From Tiliqua scincoides (Eukaryota > Chordata > Lepidosauria > Squamata > Scincidae), in contig NC_089822.1 of assembly GCF_035046505.1 (NCBI RefSeq), forward strand, positions 91,913,659-91,977,658: a stretch of DNA of 64,000 bases. The letters are read 5' to 3'. The notes beneath the pieces are model-generated. The model made no database searches and was not told the origin of the DNA. It saw nothing but the letters and a program-made list of their open reading frames with translations. Positions 32,335-43,859 of this stretch are shown one piece after another (within the stretch, counting starts at the first letter, position 1; each line of letters opens with the position of its first letter). Made by a program: the position numbers and the translations under genes.

Positions 32335-32754
32335 CATGTTCTTCAACCTTAGGGTTGGGTCCCCAATGGAGTTATGAAACCTCAGTTGTGGGGTCACGGC
32401 AACTTATGGGAATGAAAAAGGTTAAAGGCCACTGAACTGGAGCACCATCAGGTAAAGAGGGAGGCATCTGGTGTACCCCTTCCAGTACCAGGAGATTGTG
32501 TCCCAGTCTTGCTCAGGTTCTTAGCAACTGTGTGCTAAAATAGCTTTCATTAGTCACAGGCTTCATGGTAACTTTTTCTGGTCTCTCTAATAAGAATATT
32601 TAATTACAGTGAACAGTGCTGGGAGGGTATTATGGGGGGAGAGAGTGGGTGGATAGGGTCCTGGGAGGGGGGGGAGAACTGATAATGGGGTCCCCAGTCT
32701 CATACTTTATTTATATATTGGGGGCATGGCACAAAAAAGGTTGAAGACCACTGC
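32335..32754. mobile_element. hAT-type element, about 420 bp
   Basis: Left CATGTTCTTCAACCTTAGGG with TTGGGTCCCC. Right GGGGGCATGGCACAAAAAAG then GTTGAAGACCACTGC, the inverted counterpart (CAGTGGTCTTCAACC). Flanks TTTAGTTC and ATTAGTCC match at six of eight positions. The interior has G-rich tracts and no transposase frame. Confidence 0.72.
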
Positions 32755-32888
32755 ATTAGTCCCTGTTCTCCTGGATTATTCTCCGATTTCCCTAAGATGC
32801 TAATATCCCGTGCCTCCTCCTCCTCCTCTCCTCCATTTTGAACTGTAATGCATCCCCTTTTCTTATCAAGATTTTCCTTGCTTATTTA

Positions 32889-33067
32889 GGGCACAATCCT
32901 AAACCACTTTCCAGCACCGGCATAAGGGCAATGCAGCTCCGAGGTAAGGGAACAAGCATTCTCTTACTTTGAGGAGGCCTTCATGAGTGCCACTGAACTG
33001 CAGGGTGCAGCACATGTCCCATTGGCACTGCTACGCCAGGGCTGGAAAGTTGATTAGAATTTAGGCC
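32889..33067. mobile_element. MITE with TTA duplications, about 180 bp
   Basis: Starts GGGCACAATCCTAAACCAC and ends GATTAGAATTTAGGCC. TTA flanks both ends (32886-32888, 33068-33070). The interior reads CATAAGGGCAATGCAGCTCC and CAGCACATGTCCCATTGGCA, shared with 28425, 43681 and 55769. PIF/Harbinger inferred from the 3-bp TTA. Confidence 0.82.
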
Positions 33068-33071
33068 TTAG

Positions 33072-34890
33072 CCTGCCTGGAAACTGCTAGTGCTCAAGGC
33101 TTAGTCGTGCATATGTCTTGCATTGTCTTTGATTTCCCCACCCTGTTTTCTGTAGATCTGACACTGAAGCCCTGCCTTTCTCCTCATTTCGTGACAATCA
33201 ATTGAGTTGCACCATGAGCCACTGTGCTGCATCCCTGCACATGTGGTCAGTTTCCTCTCTGTGCGTGTGTATTTGATCTGCCTCTTCGAGCACCCCCAAT
33301 AACTCTTGTCCAGATTTATTCAGAGCACAGAGCACAGTTCAGCCACACTGCATGCAATATGCACGAGAGCAGAGATGCTTGGGAAAGTGTCTGGCACTGC
33401 GAGGAATGTATAGATTCTTTACTCCCTGAACCACTAGATGTATGAGGAGGGAACTACACCTAGTTCAAGCTTGGATACTACCATTCCAGAGCAGAATGCT
33501 CATTTTAGCAATCAGCTAACCATAGAGTGCCAATCTCACAGCCACTGCTTCTCAGATCTGTCACACCGTCTGGGAAATGCCTTGCTAAGAGAAGCTACCA
33601 TGTTCTCTCTTTGTTCCTCCAGACAAAACTTGCCTTACTGCCACTGGCCTGTGGTGTTTTTGCTTGTGTACCTGCTGCTCCCTCTGTGCCAAGCACTTAC
33701 TGCTTTTTCCAGGCTAGACTACCAGTGCCCAGATCTTACAAAAAAGTCCTTGCAACTTCAAATTAAGTTCTGAGCATGAAATTGTTAAACACTTAAATTT
33801 ATTCCTAGGATGCACAAGTGTTTTGCACATACATACATTTATAGCAGACTGGATGGTCTGCGGAATCACAAAAATTTCCTGTGTTCCAATCCGGCACAAA
33901 TTGCACAAATACCTCAAGGTGCTCGACTACTTTTATCATCAGAAGCCCATTCATCCCAAAGGGTTGCTAGTTATTTAAATGTCAATGGGTAGCAGTGGCA
34001 TCAGCAAAGGAAAGGTAGAGAAGCACTCCTGTACAAAGCTAACAGACAACCCACTCGGCAAAGCCGGCATGCCGCAGCTTGAAGAGTGACCGCCCACGGT
34101 GGCATTTTCTACACTGAAGAGATGCGAGACCTACCCTGATGCACTTTATTGAAGACTGCAAGAACAATGAGAGAGACTGGTTAAAAAAAAAAAAAAAGAC
34201 AGCCTGATCCATCCTGGTTTGTACAGAGGCTTCTAAATGTGAGCAAAATTCATGATCCAATAAGACCTTCCAATTTAAAGAGTGATTGGTTTGTGCTTTA
34301 TTTGTTTTATGCAAATTGCTCTTGATTCACAAGCATAAAAATGTGCTGAGTACACACTCTGCCACACAATATCTACACTGCAGATTAAAATCAGTTTAAG
34401 TAATTTAACTTCCTTCTCTTCAGAAAATTCTGACAACTGTACTTCTGCAAGATTGGTGAGAGATCTCTTACTAGCTACACTTCCTGGGATTTGCTGGATT
34501 CTTCTTTAAACAGCAACAGTTAAAATGATCACAAACACAAATAGGGTTGTAGAGAATATCTGGCTTTCAACAGCAGAGCAAGAAATTCTGGCAGGGCAGA
34601 ACCACCCCAGTGCAAAGTTTTATAGTCCAACACCACAGATTCTTCTTTATGGAAACTATTTAAGAATCCTAACAGATTTGAGAGCATGAAAGAAAAATAG
34701 CTATGGGCAATGCGCTGAACTCCAGACATAACAAGGAGTTCTGAAACTGTTAGAGCCACAAAACTGTTGGTAAGATCACATTTTGGTAAAACACCCTGGT
34801 CAGTCACATTTCTTTATACTTTATGTGGCGGAAGTCTTCACAAGCTCACACACACATGCGCACACCCTGGCTTTAGGACATGTGAACTTC
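33072..34890. other. No recognisable feature
   Basis: AT-rich DNA with an A-run at 34183-34197. No exon, RNA gene or clear repeat end. Frames up to 111 codons lack motifs. Confidence 0.3.
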
Positions 34891-34895
34891 CATTA

Positions 34896-35012
34896 CATAA
34901 GAACATAAGAACAGCCCCACTGGATCAGGCCATAGGCCCATCTAGTCCAGCTTCCTGTATCTCACAGTGGTCCACCAAATGCCCCAGAGAGCACACCAGA
35001 TAACAAGAGATC
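34896..35012 (-). mobile_element. CR1 3' UTR fragment
   Basis: Inverted CR1 tail: CATAAGAACATAAGAACAGC, CATCTAGTCCAGCTTCCTG, CACCAAATGCCCCAGAGAGC. It is 5'-truncated after ACCAGATAACAAGAGAT. Confidence 0.85.
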
Positions 35013-35014
35013 AC

Positions 35015-36970
35015 TGCTCACCCCTTGATTCACCCATTACCGAAGTCACCCAACCAGGAAGCATAATCAGGACACACGCACTCTTTTACAGAAGAGCAGG
35101 GAAGCAGAGATACAAGAGGATACTCAGCATATGGAGAAGTAAAAAAAAAAAAATGCAATTCTTTGGTTTTGGCAACCTCTCTTAAAAAGCATTCCATAAC
35201 CTTCTAAAGAACATAACAGTCTAAAGAAACACAGTTATTACCAAGAGACTTTGCATATAGAAAAAAAGAGCAAATGTTTTTTTTTTCTTCTTCCCCAAGA
35301 GCCTGGCTACACATTACACTCACCATGCAAGGAATGACCTACCACATGGCATCTCTGCTTGTTGCAAATTCCAACCACCAAACAGATAGAGAAACTTGGA
35401 TGGGACAGATCACTCATCCTGCTTCTGAATGGATAATTTTCCCTGCTCCTCCCCCTCCGAACTCTTTGGCAAAATTAGCTGCTTAGAGAAGAGATAAATA
35501 ACAGATGGAGACAGGCAACCAATGGTTCCTCCTTCACCTTGTGTGTGATTTCTAACCCCGTTCAGTTCTCTCCTGTTTATGTTGGGAAAGCGTTCAAAAT
35601 TTTCAAGAGGTAAAAGGTTCCCACATGGTAAGTTTGCTCTAATGTGCATGTGTGTGTGTGGCAAGGGGGACTAGTGTGTAATTGGGCTTTGAAACTATTA
35701 AGGCTGAAATCCAACATACATTTAACAAGGAGAAACCCCACTGAATGCATGTGGACTTTTCTTTAACAAAAAAATTATAGCACAAGACTAGCTGTGGGTG
35801 AAAGCAAACAAAACAGTTTGGCTCCTTCCCCACTATGCATCAGCTAGACAGCAAATTCTTGCTGTCACACAAAGATTTCTGCAAATGGACTCTCAGGAAT
35901 AGGAATAGGACTCTTGGAAATGGGAATAGATCTTCAGGAATGGGAATAAATCCAGAGCACTCTCTCTCACAAACACATACCCAAGCAGTTTGAATTCTGT
36001 CATTTGCAAATCAACATGGAGGAGGGCAATTTTAGCCTTTAGAAAAACAGAGAGGTTGAAGGAGTGGAGCATGCATTGAATGAATGACTTCCAGGTATAA
36101 TTGAAAGAGCTGAAAACGAGTTGAAAAACGAACCATCAGAAAGCGGGGGATACTTATATTTGCCGCTGATGCTCTTAACTTTTAATCTTGATTATGTCCG
36201 TGCAGGCTTTTGAACCTTGCTGCAAAGCTAGCCCACCAGTACTGAAACCTGAATATGTGCTCCTGGAGACAGGATACTATCATTCCCATTTTAGAAAACT
36301 GAGAATGAGAGGTCTGGGCTCAACCTGTGAGTTCACAGATGATGTTGAGCTTGAATCTGGAGGCACTCGAACTTGGTTTAGAGGCAAGCTCCTAGCCATA
36401 AGGCATAACCTAAACTAGGTCTGCCTTACTTATGCCCTACTAACCCAATTCAGCATACCAGAAATTTGTGGTGGTCCACCATGGGCTCAACACATCTTCT
36501 TTGCTGTCTGTATTGGGGTTGTCCAGCACCTGGCCATCCATAGAACACAACCAGAAGCTTCATTCATTAGTGCTGGTTGTGCAGACCTGACCTAACTGCA
36601 ATTCCAGACTACATTGACTCTGCATCAGAGCACACATACCATGTCAGCGAGTCACCGAAAAGTCCAGTCTTTGAGGAGACATGAATACACACTTGGTTGT
36701 GCCACCTGTTGTGAGAATTCAAGCCTAAATACTGTCATTTTTTCTTTCCTGGAGCATGGTATTTTTCAAGTTAAAGAAAGCCACCTGTGATTGCTAAGGA
36801 GAGGAATGCTTTCATGTTAAGGACTGTCCACTGAATCATGCAGATGTTTGGTCTCCTAGTTAAATCGTTGGGGACATTTCAAGAGGGGGGAAATATACCA
36901 ACATTGCCTATCTCCTTAAAACACTACAGAACAGCCATAATAGCTTCTGGGATTCTCGTTGTGCCTAACT
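35015..36970. other. No recognisable feature
   Basis: AT-rich DNA. A GGAATAGGAATAGG-type short tandem lies at 35894-35950. A weak half-MITE is possible at 35700-35760. No gene recognised. Confidence 0.3.
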
Positions 36971-36972
36971 GA

Positions 36973-37062
36973 GGCTGCAATCCTATGCACACTTGCCTGG
37001 GTGTAAGCACCACTGAATATAGTGGGGCTGACTTCTGATTAAACATGTACTGGATTGCAAGT
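36973..37062. mobile_element. Short palindromic MITE
   Basis: Starts GGCTGCAATCCTATGCACAC after TGA. Core TATAGTGGGGCTGACTTCTG. It ends near GGATTGCAAGTGCTG. It lies directly upstream of a hAT element. Confidence 0.65.
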
Positions 37063-37082
37063 GCTGTCTATAAAGTTTAGAA

Positions 37083-37483
37083 TAGTCATTTCCAAACTGT
37101 GGGTCAGGACCTGCCAGTGGATTGTGATCCGATTTTTGGTGGGTCACAAAACCAACAAGCTGATGACTGACAGCCCTATGGAAACAGAAAAGGAGCAACA
37201 TGTGTGTGTTTACTTGCAAATAGGCTGCTATGCCTCAGTCCAATTCAAAGGACAGGCCAAGGGGAACACAAGGACAGTCATCAGAACACAAACTGATGAG
37301 ATGTGGAACTAAACAAACGCTCCAGAAGTTGGTTCCCCCCCCATAGTAAAAAGGATAAGAACGGGCTTGAATAGCTGGTAAAGGTAAACTTTTTATTTTT
37401 TTAGTCTTGTAAAGCTGGGTGGGTCCTGACAAGGTGTTGTTTTAAAAAGTGGGTCCTGGTGCTAAAGTGTTTGGGAGCCATTG
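37083..37483. mobile_element. hAT-type element, TTCCAAACTGTGGGTC end
   Basis: Left TAGTCATTTCCAAACTGTGG. Right AAAGTGGGTCCTGGTGC then TTGGGAGCCATTG, the inverted counterpart. The interior from 37203 (GTGTTTACTTGC, AGGCCAAGGGGAAC, GCTCCAGAAG, GGGCTTGAATAGCTGG) is homologous to 39542-39760 inside the other hAT family. Target duplication weak (GTTTAGAA, GTTTGATG). Confidence 0.65.
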
Positions 37484-37489
37484 GTTTGA

Positions 37490-38190
37490 TGCCTACTATC
37501 CTCACTTCATGTTTTTTCTGCTTTATGAGTGAATAGTGAAATAATACAATAACCATGAAAACAAGTGCAGTAAAAAAAATACCTTCATGTTTTTGAATAT
37601 TTTTTTAGACGACCAAACTCTTCAACGCCATATACTTTAATTGTCCCTATTTCCTGGAAATGGCACTTATTTTCTTGTACTCATTCCTGTCAAATCACTG
37701 TCTCTAAAGAAGAGAACAATTTCTTATGATGAAGAAATCTAAACCCAGCTCTTTACTTTGAGTTTGTTCTGTAATAGACCTGGGACACATTAATGCTTAC
37801 GAGTAGCTTTGCTACATTGCCCAGGCATTCATGTAACGAGTAGGTGTCTACTCAATATGTGGAGCAGTTTCCTTTTGGAAATGGAAAGGTAAGAATAGGC
37901 ATCTCGACATAAACAAACCAGCAAGCAGACTGCATAAGGCATCGGTTTCGACCATCCAGATCTGGACAATCCTAAATCCAAAACAGGAAATTTAGCCGGC
38001 TTGTTTGTCACTGGGCAAGGGACAAACGTGATGTACGTACATATAGAGAATATTTTGCACTCAGTATGTTTTTACCTTTAAATCTCCCTAAGACTTTCAT
38101 CACTTTATTTTTCTGTCCCTATTTCTGGATACATCCATTAGCTCCTCCAGCTGTATCATCCTCAGTCACTCAAATCTCTCATGTTGTTTT
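37490..38190. other. No recognisable feature
   Basis: AT-rich DNA without gene or repeat ends that I can name. Confidence 0.3.
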
Positions 38191-38194
38191 AAAC

Positions 38195-38740
38195 CAGGGG
38201 CAGCACATAAGGCCCACGGGCCAGATCTAGTCTGCTGAAGTGCTTTATCTGGCCTGTGTGATAATTGGGCTGTCCCAGTGCCACCCTTTCAGCAGTGATG
38301 CTTCTGCCAAGATGCTGCAAGGGAAAGATGTAAGGAGGCCTCAGAAGGCAATGAATGTTGTGGGGGAAGCTGCAGACCAAGAGGGTTGAGAGAGGGAGAT
38401 GCTGCCAAGGTCCTCAGAGAACCCAATTCTCACACAGGCTACCCTTTCAGCAGCACCTCTTCTGCTGGGGCGTCACTGCCAAAAGAACGGCACTGCTGAT
38501 TATTGGGCTCTCCCAGTGTGACAATTGGGCTCTCCCATATCTTGAAATTATGATCAAGATTTGCATATTTTGTCATCTGTCATTTGCAGCTAATGAGCTC
38601 CCACGTGTGAACACCGTGCTTATTTCTGGCCATCATCTGCTTAATGACATCACTTCCTGTTTCAAGATGGCACTTCTGGCCCTCAGCAAGTGCCATGAAT
38701 GCTATTCGACCCACTATATAAAATGAGTTTGACACCCCTT
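38195..38740. mobile_element. hAT-type element, about 545 bp
   Basis: Left CAGGGGCAGCACATAAGGCC. Right AAATGAGTTTGACACCCCTT. Flanks TTTTAAAC (38187-38194) and TCTTAAAT agree at six of eight positions. Two interior blocks repeat: TGGGCTGTCCCAGTG and TGGGCTCTCCCAGTG, CCCTTTCAGCAG twice. No transposase frame. Confidence 0.75.
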
Positions 38741-38744
38741 TCTT

Positions 38745-38901
38745 AAATAACTCACCTCATTCTCCCTTGCTGCCTTTTTTGCCCAGTATTCCTTCCTAAA
38801 CACCTTCATGGTGCTATATCTGTCTTTCTTCAAAACCCACCCAAAAACCCACCTCTTGCATGAAGGCTTTGGCTGATTCCCTCAGCTTTCATTCCTAACT
38901 G
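38745..38901 (+). mobile_element. L2-like LINE fragment, 5' piece
   Basis: Contains AAAACCCACCTCTTGCATGA and GGCTTTGGCTGATTCC, matching the well-known L2 3' region 'aaaacccacctcttcc..gaagcctt'. It continues after the inserted hAT at 40250. Confidence 0.5.
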
Positions 38902-39175
38902 CCTAAGTCACTGGTGTCGCTAGGGGGAGCGGAGGGTGCGGGCTGCACTGGGTGACACGCCAGGGGGGTGATGTGCCCTGGGGGAGGACGCGCTAACATT
39001 GCGGCATTAGGGGCTAGCCTGTCATGCCATACACCGTTGGATGCAGAATATCCGGCAGAGTGCAATGCAAAACACAGAATTGAAATAGCTCCTTTCCTTC
39101 AAACGTTATGGCCAAAAAACCGGAAAGAAAAAATGCATGGATCCCTATGGAAAGTTAAAGTGAGCCATATCGCAC

Positions 39176-39722
39176 GTTTACTCGTGAGTAGGCATACTTG
39201 CCATAGTCTGTAGGAAAGAGCAGGCTGAGAGGAATCCAACGACATGAGAATGGTCCCGATCCAATGAATACAGCCCCTAAAAACACAAAAGGGAGAAGGA
39301 GGTCCCTGCCTCCCTCCCAGCTGCATCTATTGAGCTGGAAACGAAGCCACGTGGCCACATTTATTCATGAGTAGGCGTACTTGCCATAGTCCATTGGAAA
39401 GGGCAGGCTGAGAGGACTCCAAGGACATCAGAATGGTCCTGATCCAATGAATGCAGCTGCCAAAAACACCTGAGAAGGAGGTCCCCCCTCCCAGCTGCAG
39501 TCTATTGAGCCCTATGGAAAGCAAAGCAGCCTCACAATTGTGTTTACTCGCGAGTAGGCAGGCGTGCCTTGGCTACTGGTCAGGCCAGGCAAAGGGGAAT
39601 GTGAGGACACCAGAATGGTCCCAATCTGACGGAGCTGGACTGCAACAAATGCTCCAGAAGGCAGCCTTTCGCCCCCACTAAGAAGGACAAAAAAGAGGCT
39701 TGAACTGGTAAGGGGAATTTTT
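39176..39722. repeat. Three tandem repeats of about 182 bp inside a hAT element
   Basis: Each unit opens with GTTTACTCGNGAGTAGGC-like sequence and carries CAGGCTGAGAGG, AGAATGGTCCNGATC and CCCTCCCAGCTGCA. The third unit diverges after AGAATGGTCCCAATCTGACG and continues like the hAT at 37203-37440. Confidence 0.8.
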
Positions 39723-39847
39723 TTCTATTTTGCACTTGTAAAGCCAGGTGGGTCTTTATTCTGATATGCTTGAAGTAGAAGAACTTTAAACTGGGCACTG
39801 GGGAGGGCTGGAAATTTCATTGATGCTTTTGGGGGGGGGTATTGCAG

Positions 39848-39955
39848 GTAGGCTACAGAGTAAGCGCCATTGACCACTATGGGACTTACTTCTGAGTAGA
39901 CATGCATAGCATTGGGCTCACAGGCTGCAATTCTACCCACACTTTCCTGTGATGT
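39848..39955. mobile_element. Short palindromic MITE nested in a hAT
   Basis: Reads GGCTACAGAGTAAGCGCCAT, GGGACTTACTTCTGAGTAGA and CATGCATAGCATTGGGCTC, followed by a second partial arm GGCTGCAATTCTACCCACAC. Nested inside 38909-40249. Confidence 0.6.
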
Positions 39956-40249
39956 TAGTAAGATGACACAGCGGGTGTGTGTGTAAGACTCTACAAGTTT
40001 TCAAAAACACTAAAAATCAGAGTTTGAGGGACTAAGACCATCATGTCAATGTGTGATTTCATGCAGAATGCAATGAAACAAACTACATTGAAATATCTGT
40101 GTTCTAACAAAAGGTACAGCTAAAAAACCAGTGGGGGTGGGGCGATGGTACATCACCTTGCCCACCACCTGGGGCATTGCCCTGCGCACTGCATGGGGTG
40201 ACGCGCAGGCCTCCCGCACTGGGTGACGCGAATCCTAGTGACGCCATTG

Positions 40250-40445
40250 CCTAAGTCCACATGTAACTACATCTGCTCATAATAATTTCTTGGGTTGAGG
40301 AAGGGGTGAAACAAATACCCCTGATTGTCTCATCCGTTCCCTCTTCGCTATACCTCTCTTTGTTCCTTTTTCAGTGTCGAAATATAAATTAGAAATTCCT
40401 TGGGGCAAAGGCTTGTCATTCTCGTTTTACTATTTTTATTTTTTT
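40250..40445 (+). mobile_element. L2-like LINE fragment, 3' tail
   Basis: Contains AGAAATTCCTTGGGGCAAAG and a T-rich end, the L2-type 'ccttggggcagggac' tail. Together with 38745-38901 it forms one LINE remnant split by the hAT. Confidence 0.5.
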
Positions 40446-40449
40446 CACC

Positions 40450-41595
40450 ATGTGTTTGTTATAAAACTAGATACCTGCATTTGCACCAGTACATTTCAAA
40501 ATAAACTTCTACAGATCCTGACTATTCTATAAGATACCCAGCCGCTTCTCCGCAAAGTTCATTTGTGTTCATCCTAAGTTCATCCTAAATTTTGTTGATA
40601 TATTTTGTAGCAACACATTGTAGGTTCCAAGGCACATTTGAAATACTCCTGGCAACACTGGAGTGTCAGTCAGGGACCATTTGAAAGGATGCCAAAAATG
40701 GTGGGAAAAGATGCTGTGAAAAGGGCCTCATCCTGTTGGTGCTTTAGACCTCTCAGTGCTGCACAATCTTCCTATGACCACACAGAGAGGATCCATATGA
40801 TGTAAAGGCATATTTAGCAAAGAAAGGGAAGAGAGGAAAATATAATGAAATCTGGGTTGAACACTTCATAAGAGCATTGTTAGGAGCAGGAATGACAGCA
40901 AAAAGGGAAAGATAACATATGCGCCTTCCCCAACTCTCCACCGCTTGTTATGGAAACCTTGTTAACAGATGAAAGTGACAGGTGAGGTTCAGCAAAGGTA
41001 AAAAAAGCATCTACATGCCATGATTACTGCATAGCTGAAGGGGAAGAAGAGCAAGCTGGAGAGGCGATCAATCTGTGCAAGCAAAGCAGGCACATTTCAA
41101 TACGTGACACCAGAACAGGTAAAGGTAGGAGGAAATGGCCAATCCTGAACAAAACCAATGTCAGGCACTTCTGCTCACACCTAACCTCCTCTGGAAACCA
41201 TCTGGAAGACGGATCTGGCTCTGCAACTCAGGACGGGTGCTGGGCTACGAACTCTTGAGACCCACTCATGCAGACATGAATGGAATGCCCCATTCATTGA
41301 GTGCATCTGCTTGTCGCACCTGGATTCCCAGAGTTCAGATCCCAGGGGCAAGTCTCAGCCTGTTTGTCACATCCTGTCAAGGCAGAGGGAGACAAAGCAG
41401 TGACAGCCTAGTCAGGAAACAACAGGGTCCCATTGTTGTTCAGACCAGCCAGTATGCCCTAGGAGCTTTTATTGGGGTCTGGCAATAACACATGACACTT
41501 CTAGGCCTATTCATCATTTAAAAAGGCTGGTCTGGCTGATTTCCCACCATGTCCACTGTTGGTCAGAGTTTATAGGTCGCACAGATGCAGAGAGT
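40450..41595. other. No recognisable feature
   Basis: No gene or repeat end recognised. The 117-codon frame at 41135-41488 lacks motifs. Confidence 0.3.
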
Positions 41596-41597
41596 AA

Positions 41598-42032
41598 GGG
41601 CCCAATCCAGAACAGTGCACTGCTGTAAGGCATGTTTGCGAGCATTACCGCTGGCCCAGTGCCAGAGCTGGCCCAGTGCAAGACTGCGCTGGGACTGTGC
41701 CAGTGGGAGGCCGGTGGTCCACCACCCAGCACTCCATGTGAAGTGCTGGGTGGCAGAGAGGTAAGTTGGGGTGGGAGGAGGCATTCCGGGGTGGGCAGAA
41801 AGCAGGGAGAAGGCATGGTGGGGAAAGGAGTGGGGCAGGAGGGACGGGACTGGTGGAGCTCAGTGACATCAGATCCTTGCGGCCTGACACGAAGCATTTT
41901 GACTCTGCACTGGCTATTTAACCAGCGCAGAGTCAACAGCCCCATTGCATGGTCAATTATGCTCAGGATGCCACAGTAGCCATTTTTAGCATTGCTGCAG
42001 CCTTTCACACCAGGCAGCTCAGGACTGGGCTG
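41598..42032. mobile_element. MITE with TAA duplications, 435 bp
   Basis: Starts GGGCCCAATCCAGAACAG and ends GCTCAGGACTGGGCTG. TAA flanks both ends (41595-41597, 42033-42035). The GC-rich interior carries several overlapping open frames, up to 164 codons on the minus strand, that are artefacts of composition. Same end type as 51166 and 57782. Confidence 0.8.
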
Positions 42033-42039
42033 TAAATTC

Positions 42040-43000
42040 CTCCTTGATACCTCATCTCACACCACAGGCAAGTCCTGCCAGAGCTCCCCATCTGTGAAAT
42101 GGTGATAGTCCTGCTCTCCCTCATGTGACTGGCTATGAGAATGGATACAGAAATGTTGCCTAAGAAGCTTCCAGTAGATGGCACCCAATAAAATGTCATT
42201 AAATGGTCACTTGGTACCGGTTTTAAATGTTAGCAAAACAGAATGTAAATATAAGCATATAATTAATAATAATGTTTCCCCCAGGGTAAAATTCACCTGA
42301 ATGCCAGGGATCAGTAAGTCAATTCAATGTCTCAAGTGCCACTTAAAATTGTCTTGGGGATTGAAGTGTGACTAAGAAATGCATACGTCTTCCACCACAC
42401 TCTCCGACTGCCACTCCAAATATATCAAAGTGCTTAGCAACCAACTTCATTAATCATGCCCAAAGTGCCAATTTTTAAAATTTGTTTCCTAAATGTCACC
42501 TGTGCAGAAAACTTTGTGCACTCTTGTAGCAGTAACCAGATGGTCTTATATGTATTCTGGGTATGCAAACAGATATTTTTCATGCACAAAATTACCTAGC
42601 TTGTTCCTCCGCAAATGCCAAGTTGCAAATCTCGTAAAGGTGGCCCATGTCAGTAACAGAGCAAAAAACTCTGCCAAGCAGCTACTTTTGTCTCCAACAA
42701 CCCAGATGTTGTCAAGATGAGGCATGTAGCACTTCCCGACTTGGGGATGGTGCTACTATTTCTATACGGCTTAGCTAGGGATATGCATGTTTCCATTTTT
42801 TTGCTGTTCTGTTCAGAGAAAGATCTAGAAGCGCAGTTATTAACTTGCATGAATGTACTCAATCATAGTCTCTTTAACCCTTTTTAGCCCGGCCCACAGA
42901 TGTGCACATTTGGCCCCTGTTGCGTTGGGCAGAAATGGCTTGAGCAAGTATTACAATATATCATGTTCATTAATCTTTTGTCACTCTCATAAATGATACT
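42040..43000. other. No recognisable feature
   Basis: AT-rich DNA with no nameable feature. Confidence 0.3.
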
Positions 43001-43007
43001 TGCCGTG

Positions 43008-43100
43008 CAAGCCTATGCATGTCTACTCAGAACTAAGACCAATATCATTCAATAGTGCCCATAGGTTGTGCACTATTGATTGTGCATGGGATTGCACTGT
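43008..43100. mobile_element. Short palindromic MITE
   Basis: Reads GCAAGCCTATGCATGTCTAC, TCAGAACTAAGACCAATATC and ATGGGATTGCACTG. Both arms are recognisable and diverged. Confidence 0.5.
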
Positions 43101-43680
43101 TTGTTCACTTAAAGTGTGGTGAATGCAGTGTCTTCTATTCAAGGATAAAATCCCTTCTATGTGTCTCAGCCACATGCAGGATCATCCATTATCACTGACC
43201 AGCTCATTCATTCAGTCTCAGCTGAGTGGCAGTTGCTATAACACACCATAAAACAGGCCCATGGAGTAGCCACAGATGCTAAAGACAGAACTCCCTTACT
43301 TTGCCTGGTGTGGTTGTTCTTTTGCTATTTGTATTTGCATTTGCAAGGTATTCATTTATATAAAATCATTGCAACAATGGGATTGGGTCCGGGAAGGCGG
43401 TTAGGATTTGGCAATCATCGCTGCACCAAACCCACCCTTCCCTTTCCTGAACCCAATTCGTCTATCCCCTGCCCTGTCATACCCCTTCCTCTACCCCCGT
43501 TCTGCTCTCTCGCCACCCCTCCTGCCTTCCCCATCTTACCTGGATTGGTGAACAACTCCAGATCTGCTGGCACCAGCATGAAGCACATTTTACGACTGGC
43601 ACTGACTGCTTTATGACAACCAGCAAAAGAGGCGCTACAACAACAGCCAGCAAGTATAAGATTGTGCAGTTAGACACTTA

Positions 43681-43856
43681 GGGCACAATCCTAACTCACT
43701 TTCCAGCACTGATATAAGGGCAATGCAGCTCTAAGGTAAGGGAACAAACACCTTACTTGGAGGAGGCCTCCATGAGTGACACCCAACTGCAGGATGCAGC
43801 TCATATCCCATTGGCACCGCTATGCCAGTGCTGGAAAGTCGGTTAGGATTTGGGCC
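43681..43856. mobile_element. MITE with TTA duplications, 176 bp
   Basis: GGGCACAATCCTAACTCAC at one end and CGGTTAGGATTTGGGCC at the other are inverted. TTA on both sides (43678-43680, 43857-43859). The interior GATATAAGGGCAATGCAGC and CTATGCCAGTGCTGGAAAG matches 32889-33067 closely. Confidence 0.85.
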
Positions 43857-43859
43857 TTA

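Larger units (their letters stand above)
38909..40249 (+). mobile_element. hAT-type element, 1.34 kb, with triple internal repeat
   Basis: Ends CACTGGTGTCGCTAGGG and CCTAGTGACGCCATTG are inverted repeats. Subterminal GGTGACACGCCAGG and GGGGTGACGCGCAGG mirror each other. GCCTAAGT precedes the left end and CCTAAGT (or GCCTAAGT if the last G is shared) follows the right, an 8-bp hAT-type duplication. The interior holds three tandem copies of about 182 bp starting at 39176, 39360 and 39542. A 90-bp-type MITE lies at 39848-39955. It has inserted into an L2-like LINE. No transposase frame. Confidence 0.85.

Noticed and set aside
41514-42008. 164-codon minus-strand frame
   Set aside because: Contained in a TAA-flanked MITE with four overlapping frames in the same GC-rich interior.
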